Notes under the pieces: generated by a model
What the model was told of the DNA's origin: nothing
Database searches by the model: none
The model's input: only the letters and a program-made list of their open reading frames with translations
In this document: positions 25,527-34,436 of the stretch, in pieces
How positions within the stretch are numbered: position 1 is the stretch's first letter
How the letters are laid out: each line of letters opens with the position of its first letter
Source of the DNA: Elusimicrobiota bacterium
Lineage (GTDB): Bacteria > Elusimicrobiota > Elusimicrobia > UBA1565 > UBA9628
NCBI GenBank assembly: GCA_016218545.1
Contig: JACRDQ010000014.1
Coordinates: 1 to 64,000, forward strand
Reading direction: 5' to 3'
DNA: 64,000 nt
Program-made: the position numbers and the translations under genes

Positions 25527-26999
25527 TTAGCGGAAGAGCCCCGCGAGGCCGACCATCGTCGTGTTCATCATGTCGAGCGCCCACCTGGGCCAGATGCCCA
25601 GCACGATCATCAGGACCGCCAGGGGCACGACCGAAAGGAGCTCCCGGGCGTTCATGTCGGGGAGGTCCGCCCATTTGTTGTTGAGCGGGCCGAGGAAGAC
25701 CTTCTCGATCATCCGGAGGAAGAAGGCCGCCGTGACGATGATGCCGATCACGGAGATGGCGGCGTAGATCTTCCAGCGCGGGAACGCGCCCAGGAAGCAG
25801 AGGAACTCGCTGACGAAGCCCGCCATGCCGGGCAGGCCCAGGGAGGCGAAGCACGAGAGGGACATCAGCCCCGCGTAGACCGGGACCTTGGCGGCCAGCC
25901 CCCCGAAGGCGCCGATGTCGCGGGTGTGGGCGCGGTCGTAGATGACTCCGACGAGGAGGAACAGCGCTCCGGTGATGATCCCGTGGTTGATCATCTGGAA
26001 GGCGGCCCCGGCGAACCCCGTGGCCGAGGCGCCCGCGATGGCCAGCAGGCAGTAGCCCATGTGGTTGATGGACGAGTACGCCACCATCTTCTTCATGTCG
26101 TTCTGGGCCATGGCGCAAAGCGCCCCGTAGACGATGTTGATGACGGCGATGATGACGAGGTAGGGCAGGAACCACTCGAAGCCCAGGGGCAGCATCGGGT
26201 AGTTGACGCGCATGATGCCGTAGACGCCCATCTTCAGGAGCACGGCCGCGAGGATGACGGAGATCGCGGTCGGCGCTTCGACGTGGGCAAGGGGCAGCCA
26301 GGTGTGGAACGGGAAGGCCGGGACCTTGATGGCGAACCCGAAGTAGAAGGCCAGGAAGGCCAGGACCTGGAAGCGGAAGCTCAAGCTCCCGTGGATCTTC
26401 ATGAGCTGGAGCATGTCGAAGGTGTGGGGGTCGGCCTTGAAGTACAAGGCCAGGATGCCCAGGAGCATGAAGACCGAGCCGGCCAGGGTGTAGAGGAAGA
26501 ACTTGATGGCCGCGTACTCCTTCTGGGGGCCTCCCCAGATGCCGATGAGGAAGTACATCGGGACCAGGGTGATCTCCCAGAAGACGTAGAACAGGAAGAA
26601 GTCGAGGGACTCGAAGACCCCGAGCATGCCGACCTCGAGGATGAGGAACCAGAAGCAGTACTCCTTGAAGCGCTCCTTGATGCCCAAGGAGGCGATGAGC
26701 GCGATGAGGGACATCAGGGTCGTCAGGATCACGAGGGGCGCCGAGAGCCCGTCCACCCCGAGGTAGTAGTCGATGCGGACGGCGTCCGTGGAGATCCATG
26801 CGTGCCGCTCGACGAACTGCATGGCGGCGGTGGAGCGGTCGAAGGCGAAGTAGAGCCAGACCGTCAGCGCGAAGGGGATCGCGGCCGCGGTCAGGGAGAG
26901 CGCCTCCAAGACGCGCCTGTTCTCCTTGGGCACGCACAAGACGGCCAAGGCGCCCATGAGTGGTATGAAGGTGATCAGCGAGAGCAGGGGCAGTTCCAT
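25527..26999 (-). CDS. nuoM: NADH-quinone oxidoreductase subunit M
   Basis: Second antiporter-like subunit of complex I. 490 residues, about 14 membrane helices, with FWEITLVPMYFLIGIWGG, KVPAFPFHTWLPLAHVEAPT, and KKMVAYSSINHMGYCLLA holding the conserved Glu/Lys/His of the proton channel. It lies 9 nt after nuoL and 1 nt before nuoN. Confidence 0.97.
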   Translation of the reverse strand: MELPLLSLITFIPLMGALAVLCVPKENRRVLEALSLTAAAIPFALTVWLYFAFDRSTAAMQFVERHAWISTDAVRIDYYLGVDGLSAPLVILTTLMSLIALIASLGIKERFKEYCFWFLILEVGMLGVFESLDFFLFYVFWEITLVPMYFLIGIWGGPQKEYAAIKFFLYTLAGSVFMLLGILALYFKADPHTFDMLQLMKIHGSLSFRFQVLAFLAFYFGFAIKVPAFPFHTWLPLAHVEAPTAISVILAAVLLKMGVYGIMRVNYPMLPLGFEWFLPYLVIIAVINIVYGALCAMAQNDMKKMVAYSSINHMGYCLLAIAGASATGFAGAAFQMINHGIITGALFLLVGVIYDRAHTRDIGAFGGLAAKVPVYAGLMSLSCFASLGLPGMAGFVSEFLCFLGAFPRWKIYAAISVIGIIVTAAFFLRMIEKVFLGPLNNKWADLPDMNARELLSVVPLAVLMIVLGIWPRWALDMMNTTMVGLAGLFR

Positions 27000-27008
27000 C
27001 GTTCCATC

Positions 27009-29012
27009 CTATTTGTTGAGGATCGCGAAGAGGCTCACCCCGACGGCGAGGTAGAGCAGGTACTCTTGGACCTGGCCGCGCGCCACAAGGCTGCGCAGCC
27101 CCCTTCCGGCCACGTCGCGGCTGACGTAGCCGCAGCCGTCCACGGCCTGGTCCACGAAGAGGGCGTCGAAAAGGTGGCTGATCTCCGCGAAGACCCGGCA
27201 GATGAGGCCCCAGCCGTCCACGAAGATGCGGTCGATGACCTCGGTGTCGAGCCAGCGGCACAGCACCGCGAGCCGGTCCGAGGCGTCCACGAGGAAGAGG
27301 AAGAAGGCGTCGAAGCCCCAGCGGTTCTCGAGGACGTTGAAGACCGGCAGGAAGCGCTCCTTGATGCGCGCCGCGCGGCTGAGGTCCGGGCCGCCGTAGA
27401 GGGAGTAGGCCAGCAGGATGAGGAGCACGGCCGCCGCGGTCAGGCCCACGGCCAGCACCATGGGGTTCAAGGCGTGTCCGGCCGCGGCTTGCGTCCCGTG
27501 ACCGGCGGCCTCGGCGGCCGCCTCGGCCGCGCCGCCGTTGCCGACGAAGGAGGCGAAGGCGTGCCCGTGCTCGAAGAGCCAGCCGGAGACCACGGCGAGG
27601 GCCGCCAGGATCAGCAGGGGGACGGTCATCACGGAGCCGGACTCCTCGGCGTGGGCGACCCGGTCGTGGTCCCGGCCGTCGCCGAGGAAGGTCAGGAAGA
27701 GCATCCGGAAGGTGTAGAAGGCGGTCAGGCACGCGGTGAAGACCAGGACGGCGAACATCAGGTGGCTGTGCTCGAAGACCTTCTCGAGGATGAGGTCCTT
27801 GGAGAAGAAGCCCGCGAAGGGCGGGATGCCGGCCAGGGCCAGGGAGCCCACGGCCATGGTGAGGAAGGTCACGGGCATCCTCTTGGAGAGCCCGCCCATG
27901 GAGCGCATGTCGTTGGTGTGGACCGCGTGGATGACGGAGCCCGCGCACAGGAACAGGAGGGCCTTGAAGAAGGCGTGGGTGGTGAGGTGGAAGAGCCCGG
28001 CGGTGTAGCCCCCGACGCCCAGGGCGCACATCATGAAGCCCAATTGGCTGACCGTGGAGAAGGCGAGCACCCGCTTGATGTCGTAGGGCACCAGGGCCAT
28101 GGTCCCGGCCAGGAACGCCGTGGCGAGGCCCACCCAGGCCACGGCCTCCATGGCCGCGGGGCTGGCGAGGTAGATGAAGTAGACCCGCGCGACGAGGTAG
28201 AGGCCGGCCGCCACCATGGGGGCGGCGTGGATGAGGGCCGAGACCGGGGTGGGGCCCTCCATGGCGTCCGGCAGCCAGATGAAGAGGGGCGCCTGGGCCG
28301 ACTTGCCGGCCGCTCCGGCGAGCAGGCCGAGCCCGATGAAGGTGAGGACCACGGGCGGGAGGTAGCCCATCGCGACCGCCTCCTTGAGGCGGACGATGTT
28401 GTAGGTGCCGGCGTAGGTGAAGGTCAGCAGGAGCGCCAGGAAGAAGCCCAGGTCGCCGAGCTTGGTCGTGATGAAGGCCTTCTTGCCCGCGTAGGGGGGC
28501 GCCTTCTGCTCGAACCAGAACCCGATGAGGAGGTAGGAGGAGACGCCGACGAGCTCCCAGCAGGCGAAGGTGACGATGAGATTGTTGGAGACCACCAGCC
28601 CCAGCATGGAGGCCGTGAAGAAGGAGATGTAGGCGAAGTAGCGCTTGAAGCGGGTGTCGCCGTGCATGTAGCCCAGGGAGTAGACCTGGACGAGCAGGCT
28701 CACGAGGCAGACCACGGCGAGCATGACCGCGGCGGCGCCGTCGATGAGCACGCCGGCGCGCATGTCGAAGATGAAGGCCCGGCCCCCGAGGTCCGCGGCG
28801 AAGGAGTACCAGGACCAGTCCTTCTCGAAGGGCAGGACGGCCGCGCCGACCGCCCCGTCGAAGATCACCCGGAGCGAGATCCACAGCCCCGCGCCGATGG
28901 CGGCGATGCCCACGTAGGGCATGGGCGAGTGGTCGCTCTCGCGGCCGACGAAGAGGATGATGAGCGAGGCGGCCAGGGGCAGGAGCGGGACCAGCCAGAC
29001 GTATTCGATCAT
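27009..29012 (-). CDS. nuoL: NADH-quinone oxidoreductase subunit L
   Basis: Largest antiporter-like subunit of complex I, whose C-terminal lateral helix spans the membrane arm. 667 residues. Landmarks are CWELVGVSSYLLIGFW, TTKLGDLGFFLALLL, GKSAQAPLFIWLPDAMEGPTP in two parts, LVPYDIKRVLAFSTVSQLGFMM, and THAFFKALLFLCAGSVIHA. An Ala-rich, His-containing stretch (GGAAEAAAEAAGHGTQAAAG) near residue 500 is a low-complexity loop before the C-terminal helices. Confidence 0.97.
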   Translation of the reverse strand: MIEYVWLVPLLPLAASLIILFVGRESDHSPMPYVGIAAIGAGLWISLRVIFDGAVGAAVLPFEKDWSWYSFAADLGGRAFIFDMRAGVLIDGAAAVMLAVVCLVSLLVQVYSLGYMHGDTRFKRYFAYISFFTASMLGLVVSNNLIVTFACWELVGVSSYLLIGFWFEQKAPPYAGKKAFITTKLGDLGFFLALLLTFTYAGTYNIVRLKEAVAMGYLPPVVLTFIGLGLLAGAAGKSAQAPLFIWLPDAMEGPTPVSALIHAAPMVAAGLYLVARVYFIYLASPAAMEAVAWVGLATAFLAGTMALVPYDIKRVLAFSTVSQLGFMMCALGVGGYTAGLFHLTTHAFFKALLFLCAGSVIHAVHTNDMRSMGGLSKRMPVTFLTMAVGSLALAGIPPFAGFFSKDLILEKVFEHSHLMFAVLVFTACLTAFYTFRMLFLTFLGDGRDHDRVAHAEESGSVMTVPLLILAALAVVSGWLFEHGHAFASFVGNGGAAEAAAEAAGHGTQAAAGHALNPMVLAVGLTAAAVLLILLAYSLYGGPDLSRAARIKERFLPVFNVLENRWGFDAFFLFLVDASDRLAVLCRWLDTEVIDRIFVDGWGLICRVFAEISHLFDALFVDQAVDGCGYVSRDVAGRGLRSLVARGQVQEYLLYLAVGVSLFAILNK

Positions 29013-29018
29013 CGCCGG

Positions 29019-29330
29019 TCAGCCCCTCATGATGTTGATGTCTTCCATATAGATCTTGTCCCGGCTGCGGTAGATGGCCAGGACCAGGGCCAGGCCCACC
29101 ACCACCTCGGCGGCGGCCACGGTCATGATGAAGAGGGCGAAGGCCTGGCCCGTCACCCCGTCGGGGTGGAGGAAGCGGTTGAAGGCGGCGAGGTTCACGT
29201 TGGCCGCGTTGAAGATGAGCTCGATGGACATCAGGATGCCGATGACGCTGCGGCGGGTCAGGGCGCCGAAGATGCCGATGATGAAGAGGCCCGAGCCGAG
29301 GAAGAGGTAGTGGCCGAGGGTGAGGGTCAT
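29019..29330 (-). CDS. nuoK: NADH-quinone oxidoreductase subunit K
   Basis: Small complex I membrane subunit with three helices. 103 residues: TLGHYLFLGSGLFIIGIFGALTR, GILMSIELIFNAANVNLAAF with the conserved membrane Glu, and FIMTVAAAEVVVGLALVLA with the second Glu. The ATG at 29330 overlaps the nuoJ stop; the longer open frame upstream is a shadow of nuoJ. Confidence 0.97.
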   Translation of the reverse strand: MTLTLGHYLFLGSGLFIIGIFGALTRRSVIGILMSIELIFNAANVNLAAFNRFLHPDGVTGQAFALFIMTVAAAEVVVGLALVLAIYRSRDKIYMEDINIMRG

Positions 29331-29827
29331 TTCCTCCCCCCCGCCTCGCGGCGCGTGAAGAAGATGGCGCCCAGCAGGGCCGCGGTGAGGACCAGGGAGA
29401 TGAGCTCGAAGGGGACGGCGTAGTCGCCGAGCATGAGGCGGCCCAGGGGCCTGGTGGAGGCCGCGGGGCTTCCGGAGGCGGTCGCGGAGAGGCAGGCCTT
29501 GGCGGCCCGCCAGAGGCCGACAGCCGTGATGGCGCAGACGAGCAGGCCCGCGAGCCACTCCTGGTTGACCTGGCGCAGCGTCAGGTCCGAGGTGCGGCCC
29601 ATGAGCATGACCGCGAAGATCATCAAGACGGCGATGCCGCCCACGTAGATGAGGATCTGGCTGGCGAAGAGGAAGTCCGCGCCCAGGGTCCCGAAGACCC
29701 CGGCGACGCCGGCCAGGCTGAGGCCCAGGAAGAGGGCGCAGTGCACGGTGTTGCGCAGAGTGACGACCAGCAGGGCCGAGCCGAGGGCCACGCCGGCCAT
29801 CATGTAGAAGGCGATCGATTCGATCAT
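29327..29827 (-). CDS. nuoJ: NADH-quinone oxidoreductase subunit J
   Basis: Complex I membrane subunit of the proton-coupling region. 166 residues with five hydrophobic segments; NTVHCALFLGLSLAGVAGVF and FLFASQILIYVGGIAVLMIFAVML are typical. It follows nuoI by 6 nt and overlaps nuoK by four bases. Confidence 0.95.
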   Translation of the reverse strand: MIESIAFYMMAGVALGSALLVVTLRNTVHCALFLGLSLAGVAGVFGTLGADFLFASQILIYVGGIAVLMIFAVMLMGRTSDLTLRQVNQEWLAGLLVCAITAVGLWRAAKACLSATASGSPAASTRPLGRLMLGDYAVPFELISLVLTAALLGAIFFTRREAGGRK

Positions 29828-29833
29828 TCTAGA

Positions 29834-30367
29834 CTAGTCCCACCTGGGCCCCTTCTCGTCGTGCCGGGCCGGGACCTCCTGGATGACGATCTGGGCCGGC
29901 GGGTCGACGAAGGCGTCTTTCCTGACGTCGTGGACCTTGCCCAGCAGCGGGAAGCCCGGCTTCCAGCAGCGGACCATCTCCTCGCGCGAGAAGAAGCACA
30001 GCTCGTAGTCCACGGAATGCCAGACCACCTTGGGCTTGAAGGGGCAGGATTCCTCGCACATGCGGCACCAGTTGCAGCGGCCGAGGTCGATGGCGTACCA
30101 CGCGGCCTTGGGCACGCGCTTGCCGGCCTCGTTGACCTGGGCCTGGACGGAGATGCAGGCCGAGGGGCAGGCCTTCACGCACAGCCCGCAGGCCGTGCAG
30201 CGCTCGACGTCGTAGAGCAGCACGCCCCGGAACATGGGCTCGGGGGTCAGTTTTTCCGTCGGGTATTGGACCGTGATGGAGGGCTTCACCAGGGTCTTCA
30301 AGGTGACCCACAGGCCCTTGCACACGGCCCACGCGTCGCCCGCCACGCGGCCGAGGTAGGAGATCAT
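29834..30367 (-). CDS. nuoI: NADH-quinone oxidoreductase subunit I (2x[4Fe-4S])
   Basis: Electron-transfer subunit bridging to the N2 cluster. 177 residues with two ferredoxin motifs, CTACGLCVKACP and CNWCRMCEESCP, together eight Cys for clusters N6a and N6b. An N-terminal hydrophobic/amphipathic stretch probably lies along the membrane. The ATG at 30367 overlaps the nuoH stop region by four bases. With no NuoG in this locus, NuoI would be the probable electron entry point. Confidence 0.96.
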   Translation of the reverse strand: MISYLGRVAGDAWAVCKGLWVTLKTLVKPSITVQYPTEKLTPEPMFRGVLLYDVERCTACGLCVKACPSACISVQAQVNEAGKRVPKAAWYAIDLGRCNWCRMCEESCPFKPKVVWHSVDYELCFFSREEMVRCWKPGFPLLGKVHDVRKDAFVDPPAQIVIQEVPARHDEKGPRWD

Positions 30368-31782
30368 AGCCACAGGAGGGTCGCTCCTGCCATCGCCACC
30401 ACGGCGAAGCTCCACGGCAGCATGAATTTCCAGTTGAAGTCCATGAGCTGGTCCACGCGGAAACGCGGGAGGGTCCAGCGCAGCCACATGAACACGAACA
30501 TCATGGCCATGGCCTTGGCGAGCATCCAGATCCAGCTCGGCACGAAACCCAGGAAGGGCAGGGGAGCGGCGCCTCCGCCGAGGAAGAAGACCGCCATCAT
30601 GAAGCAGGCCAGCAGGACGTAGGCGTACTCGGCCAGGAAGAACAGGGCCCACTTCATGCCGGAGTACTCCGTCATGAAGCCCGCCACGAGCTCCGACTCG
30701 GCCTCCGGGATGTCGAACGGCACCCGGTTGGTCTCGGCCAGCGAGGCGATCAGGAAGAGGAGGAAGGCCAGGGGGCCGGCCGGGAACCAGAACACGAACC
30801 ATTGCGGGAGGAACCCGAGCCAGTAGCCGCTCTGCGCCTTGTCGATGGCGACCAGGTCCAGGGAGCCCGTGAACATGATGATCGGGACCACGGCGAAGAT
30901 GCGCGGAATCTCGTAGCTGACCACCTGGGCCGCGGCGCGCAGGCCGCCCAGCAGGGAGAACTTGTTGCTCGAGGCCCAGCCGGCCATGACCACGCCGATG
31001 ACGGAGACGCCGGAGACGGCCAGGATGTAGAGGGCTCCCATGTCGAGCCGGGCCGCGGCCAGCTCCGTGCCGAAGAGCACGGGGGCGAAGGCCAGGATCG
31101 CGGGCACGATGACCACGGCCGGGGCCAGCAGGTGCACGGCCCGGTCGGCGTCCGCGGGGGTGGCGTCCTCCTTGAGGAGGAGCTTGATGCTGTCGAGGAT
31201 GGTCTGCGCCCAGCCGTGGAAGCCGCCGGCGTACATGGGGCCCAGGCGCGACTGCATGTGGGCGGAGAGCTTGCGCTCCCACCAGACGGCCCAGATGCCG
31301 TTGACGTTGATGACCCCCACGACGAGGATCACCTTGAAGAGGGTCCAGAGGACCTCGGCTCCCAGGCGCAGGCCCGCCGCCGTCCTGGCGGGGTCGGCCA
31401 AGGGGCCCGAGGGGATGCCCCGGGCCGAGAACTCCTGGTGGAGGAGGGCGGTGCCGGCGAGCAGATATCTATAAAGGAGGTCCCCCCATCCGGCGAGCTC
31501 GTCCACCACGGCGCCGACCAGGAGGATGCCGCCGATGATGACGGTCAGCTGGATGGCTGCGGTGCGGTAGCCTGCCTGGGACCAGGGGTGGGCCCAGCGC
31601 TCCGTGGGCCAGAGCCGGGTCTTGAGCAGGTTCCCGGCCTTCTTGCTGTAGACGGGCTTGGGATAAGGGTTCTTGGCCGGGGCTGCCGGGGCGACGGCAG
31701 CCGGAGCCGCGGGAGCGGCCGGAGCCGAGGGCTTCTCCGGAGGCAACGGGGCGTCGCCGGCGGGAAGGTTGATGCCCGTCAT
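30364..31782 (-). CDS. nuoH: NADH-quinone oxidoreductase subunit H, N-terminally extended
   Basis: Quinone-site membrane subunit of complex I. The family core runs from about residue 130 (VWWERKLSAHMQSRLGP, LAETNRVPFDIPEAESELVAGF split, YSGMKWALFFLAEYAY). At 472 residues it is over 100 longer than the usual 320-350. The extra N-terminus has a Pro/Ala-rich stretch (residues about 10-45), a basic segment, one additional hydrophobic helix (about 75-95) and an amphipathic region. The ATG is well placed 24 nt after nuoD; no internal start would avoid the extra helix without losing part of helix 1. Confidence 0.94.
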   Translation of the reverse strand: MTGINLPAGDAPLPPEKPSAPAAPAAPAAVAPAAPAKNPYPKPVYSKKAGNLLKTRLWPTERWAHPWSQAGYRTAAIQLTVIIGGILLVGAVVDELAGWGDLLYRYLLAGTALLHQEFSARGIPSGPLADPARTAAGLRLGAEVLWTLFKVILVVGVINVNGIWAVWWERKLSAHMQSRLGPMYAGGFHGWAQTILDSIKLLLKEDATPADADRAVHLLAPAVVIVPAILAFAPVLFGTELAAARLDMGALYILAVSGVSVIGVVMAGWASSNKFSLLGGLRAAAQVVSYEIPRIFAVVPIIMFTGSLDLVAIDKAQSGYWLGFLPQWFVFWFPAGPLAFLLFLIASLAETNRVPFDIPEAESELVAGFMTEYSGMKWALFFLAEYAYVLLACFMMAVFFLGGGAAPLPFLGFVPSWIWMLAKAMAMMFVFMWLRWTLPRFRVDQLMDFNWKFMLPWSFAVVAMAGATLLWL

Positions 31783-31806
31783 GGTTTGCGCCCGTGCTTG
31801 GTCATC

Positions 31807-32967
31807 TTAGCGGTCCGTCTCTCCCAGCACGATGTCGATGGAGCCCAGGATGGCGATCACGTCGGCCACCTTGCAGCCCACCAGCATCTCCTGGAGGATG
31901 GCCAGGTTCACGAACGAGGGTGCCCGGACGTGCATGCGGTACGGCGCCGGCCCTCCGTCCGAGACCAGGTAGATCCCCAGGTCGCCGCGCGAGGCCTCCA
32001 CGTGGGCGTAGGCTTCGCCGACAGGCGGCTTGACGGTCTTGGCCACGCCCTTGGCCATGATGTCCCCGGCCGGGAGCCCTTCGAGGGCGGCTTCGATGAT
32101 GCGCACGGACTGACGGATCTCGAGCACGCGGCAGTAGTAGCGGTCCCAGCAGGAGCCGGTCTTGCCCAGGGGGACCTCGAAATCGAACTTCTCGTAGCCG
32201 CAGTAGGGGTCGGACTTGCGCACGTCGTAGGCCACGCCCGAGCCCCGCAGGTTGGGGCCCGAGAGCCCCCACTCCACCGCGAGCTCCTTCGGGATGACCC
32301 CGACGTCCTCGGCGCGGGCGAGGAAGATGGGGTTGAAGGAGAGCAGGTCATCGTACTCCTTGAGGCGCGGCTTGAAGTAGGTCAGGAACTCGCGGGTCTT
32401 GGCCGCCCAGTCGGGAGAGACGTCGGCCATGACCCCGCCGATGCGGATGTAGTGGTAGGTCAGACGCGCGCCGCAGAGCATCTCGTAGAGGTCCAGGATC
32501 ATCTCCCGCTCCCGGAAAGCGTGGAGGAACGGGGTGAAGGCGCCGAGGTCGATGCCGTAGGTCCCCATGAAGAGCAGATGGCTGGCGATGCGGTTGAGCT
32601 CGCACATGACGACCCGCAGGTGCTGGGCGCGCTCCGGGACCGCAAGCCCCATGAGGCGCTCCGCGGCCAGGCAGAGGGCCAGGTTGTTGGGCATGGCCGA
32701 GACGTAGTCCCACCGGTCCGTCAGGACCACGCACTGGTGGTAGCCCCGGGCCTCGGCGAGCTTGCTCGTGCCGCGATGCAGGTACCCGATGTCCGGCTCT
32801 GCCTTGGTGATGACCTCGCCCTCGAGGGTCAGGCCGACCCGGAGGACGCCGTGCGTGGACGGGTGCTGGGGACCGAGGTTGACGAAGAGCTGGTCGAACC
32901 TCCCCTCGGAGGACTCGGCGGCGCCGGTCTCGGGCTTGCGGGGGTGGAGGGCCTCCCTATTCGTCAT
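31807..32967 (-). CDS. nuoD: NADH-quinone oxidoreductase subunit D (49 kDa)
   Basis: Forms the quinone-binding pocket with NuoB. 386 residues: [45 protein letters not shown], and the C-terminal DIVLGETDR. It overlaps nuoC by 11 bases and is a separate gene, not a NuoCD fusion. Its mitochondrial counterpart NDUFS2 is the known substrate of the NDUFAF7 methyltransferase, whose homologue is encoded at the head of this operon. Confidence 0.97.
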   Translation of the reverse strand: MTNREALHPRKPETGAAESSEGRFDQLFVNLGPQHPSTHGVLRVGLTLEGEVITKAEPDIGYLHRGTSKLAEARGYHQCVVLTDRWDYVSAMPNNLALCLAAERLMGLAVPERAQHLRVVMCELNRIASHLLFMGTYGIDLGAFTPFLHAFREREMILDLYEMLCGARLTYHYIRIGGVMADVSPDWAAKTREFLTYFKPRLKEYDDLLSFNPIFLARAEDVGVIPKELAVEWGLSGPNLRGSGVAYDVRKSDPYCGYEKFDFEVPLGKTGSCWDRYYCRVLEIRQSVRIIEAALEGLPAGDIMAKGVAKTVKPPVGEAYAHVEASRGDLGIYLVSDGGPAPYRMHVRAPSFVNLAILQEMLVGCKVADVIAILGSIDIVLGETDR

Positions 32968-33532
32968 ACTGGTCCTTCACGTGGGCGTAGTCCTTCCGGA
33001 GGGGATGGCCTTTGAGGAAATCGGGGGTCAGGATCTTCTTGAGGCAGGGATGCCCCTCGAAAGTGATGCCGAGCAGGTCGAAGGTCTCCCGCTCCTGCCA
33101 GTCCGCGGCCTTGAAGAGCCCGGCGAGGCTCGGCACCGAGGGCTGCTCGCGGGGCACCTCCAGGCGCAGGAAGACGCGGGTCTTCTGCGGGATGTCGGCC
33201 AGGCACCATAGCATGTCGAAGACGGGCTTGTACGGCGCGGCGGGGTTCCTGGCCGCGGGGACGGCGGCCGGCTCCTCGGCGAGGAAAGGGTGCGGGTTGC
33301 GGCCGCTGCGGGGGTAGCCATCCGGGCTGACGGGTCCCAGCCAGTCGGTGGCGGTGACGATCTCCAGGTAAGTGAAACCCCTTTCCTTAAGAAAAGAGAC
33401 CAGCGGGAGCACCTGGCTCGGGGAGGTCATGCGCAGGGTCGGGTAGTCCTTGACCGGGACCGCGGCCGGGGCCACGCCTGGGACCTTGGCGCAGGCGTCG
33501 CCGAGCAGGGGCTGGATGTCCGGCATGGTCAT
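32957..33532 (-). CDS. nuoC: NADH-quinone oxidoreductase subunit C (30 kDa)
   Basis: Peripheral-arm scaffold of complex I. 191 residues; the C-terminal half carries the signature [16 protein letters not shown] followed by HPLRKDYAH. The N-terminal half is variable with a Pro/Ala-rich insertion (around residues 70-95). Starts at 33532 or 33526 are both ATG; the first overlaps the nuoB stop by four bases and is preferred. Confidence 0.94.
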   Translation of the reverse strand: MTMPDIQPLLGDACAKVPGVAPAAVPVKDYPTLRMTSPSQVLPLVSFLKERGFTYLEIVTATDWLGPVSPDGYPRSGRNPHPFLAEEPAAVPAARNPAAPYKPVFDMLWCLADIPQKTRVFLRLEVPREQPSVPSLAGLFKAADWQERETFDLLGITFEGHPCLKKILTPDFLKGHPLRKDYAHVKDQYDE

Positions 33533-34080
33533 GCCGCGATGTTCCTCGGGCCCTTCTCGGCCTGCGGGGTGGCGCCGGCGCCCTTGGCGAGCTTCATCTT
33601 CTGCACCTTCTCCTGGAGTTTGACCACGGCGTAGAAGAGGGCTTCCGGCCTGGGCGGGCAGCCCGCGATGTAGACGTCCACCGGGATGATGCGGTCCACG
33701 CCCTTGACCACGGAGTAGGAGTCGTAGTACGGGCCGCCGCAGTTGGCGCAGCTGCCCATGGAGATGACGAAGCGGGGCTCCGGCATCTGGTGGTAGATCC
33801 GCACGATGGGCTCGGCCATCTTCTTGACCACGGTGCCGGCGATGATCATGACGTCGGCCTGGCGGGGGCTGGGGCGCGGCATGACGCCCATGCGGTCGAA
33901 GTCGAAGCGCGCCGCGTAGGCGGCCATCATCTCGATGGCGCAGCAGGCTAGGCCGAAGGTCACGGGCCAGAGCGAGTACTTGCGGGACCAGTCGATGAAG
34001 ACGTCGGCCGTGGTGAGGACGATGCCGCCGCCGGGGACGGCCTTGGCGGCCTTGGGGAGGCCGTCGAGGATCACTCCCAT
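33529..34080 (-). CDS. nuoB: NADH-quinone oxidoreductase subunit B (N2 cluster)
   Basis: Holds cluster N2, the last electron carrier before quinone. 183 residues with the tandem Cys in [28 protein letters not shown], and [12 protein letters not shown], the four required ligands. The ATG at 34080 lies inside the end of nuoA (10-base overlap). The C-terminal tail after [11 protein letters not shown] is short and low complexity. Confidence 0.97.
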   Translation of the reverse strand: MGVILDGLPKAAKAVPGGGIVLTTADVFIDWSRKYSLWPVTFGLACCAIEMMAAYAARFDFDRMGVMPRPSPRQADVMIIAGTVVKKMAEPIVRIYHQMPEPRFVISMGSCANCGGPYYDSYSVVKGVDRIIPVDVYIAGCPPRPEALFYAVVKLQEKVQKMKLAKGAGATPQAEKGPRNIAA

Positions 34081-34436
34081 TCGAGGGCTCCTTTGCGCCA
34101 GGCGTAGACCAGCCCGAGGAACAGGATGGAGAGGAAGACCGCCATCTCCGCCAGTGGGAGGAGGCCCGCCTCCTGCTGGAGCTCGCGGCAGACCACGGCC
34201 CAGGGGAAGACGTAGAGGGTCTCCACGTCGAAGACGAGGAAGAGGAGGGCGAAGACGTAGAACCGGATGTTGAGCTTGACCTGGGTGGTGCCGACCGTGG
34301 GCATGCCGCACTCGTAGACCGAGAGCTTCCGTTCGTAGCCCAGGGCGGGGCGCAGGAGCCAGGCGGTGACGAGCGCGCCGGCGGCAAAGAGGAGGGCCAG
34401 CACGAAGAGCGCGAAGACCGCCCCGAAGCCGGTCAC
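34071..34436 (-). CDS. nuoA: NADH-quinone oxidoreductase subunit A
   Basis: Small membrane subunit, three helices. 121 residues with the signature loop [20 protein letters not shown] and [19 protein letters not shown]. It starts by ATGA overlap with the methyltransferase gene, which ties that gene to the complex I operon. Confidence 0.96.
   Translation of the reverse strand: MTGFGAVFALFVLALLFAAGALVTAWLLRPALGYERKLSVYECGMPTVGTTQVKLNIRFYVFALLFLVFDVETLYVFPWAVVCRELQQEAGLLPLAEMAVFLSILFLGLVYAWRKGALEWE

Noticed and set aside
25378..29423. Very long open frames across the nuo genes on both strands (1168 residues minus, 1306 residues plus)
   Set aside because: They are out-of-frame or antisense shadows of nuoN, nuoM and nuoL in GC-rich DNA. 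Their translations are low-complexity Arg/Gly/Pro or Asp/Glu/His/Gly-rich with no domain, whereas the nuo frames carry clear motifs.
30802..33015. 737-residue plus-strand open frame opposite nuoH and nuoD
   Set aside because: Antisense to two clearly conserved genes, composition skewed to Val/Gly/Glu/His, no promoter or ribosome binding site.
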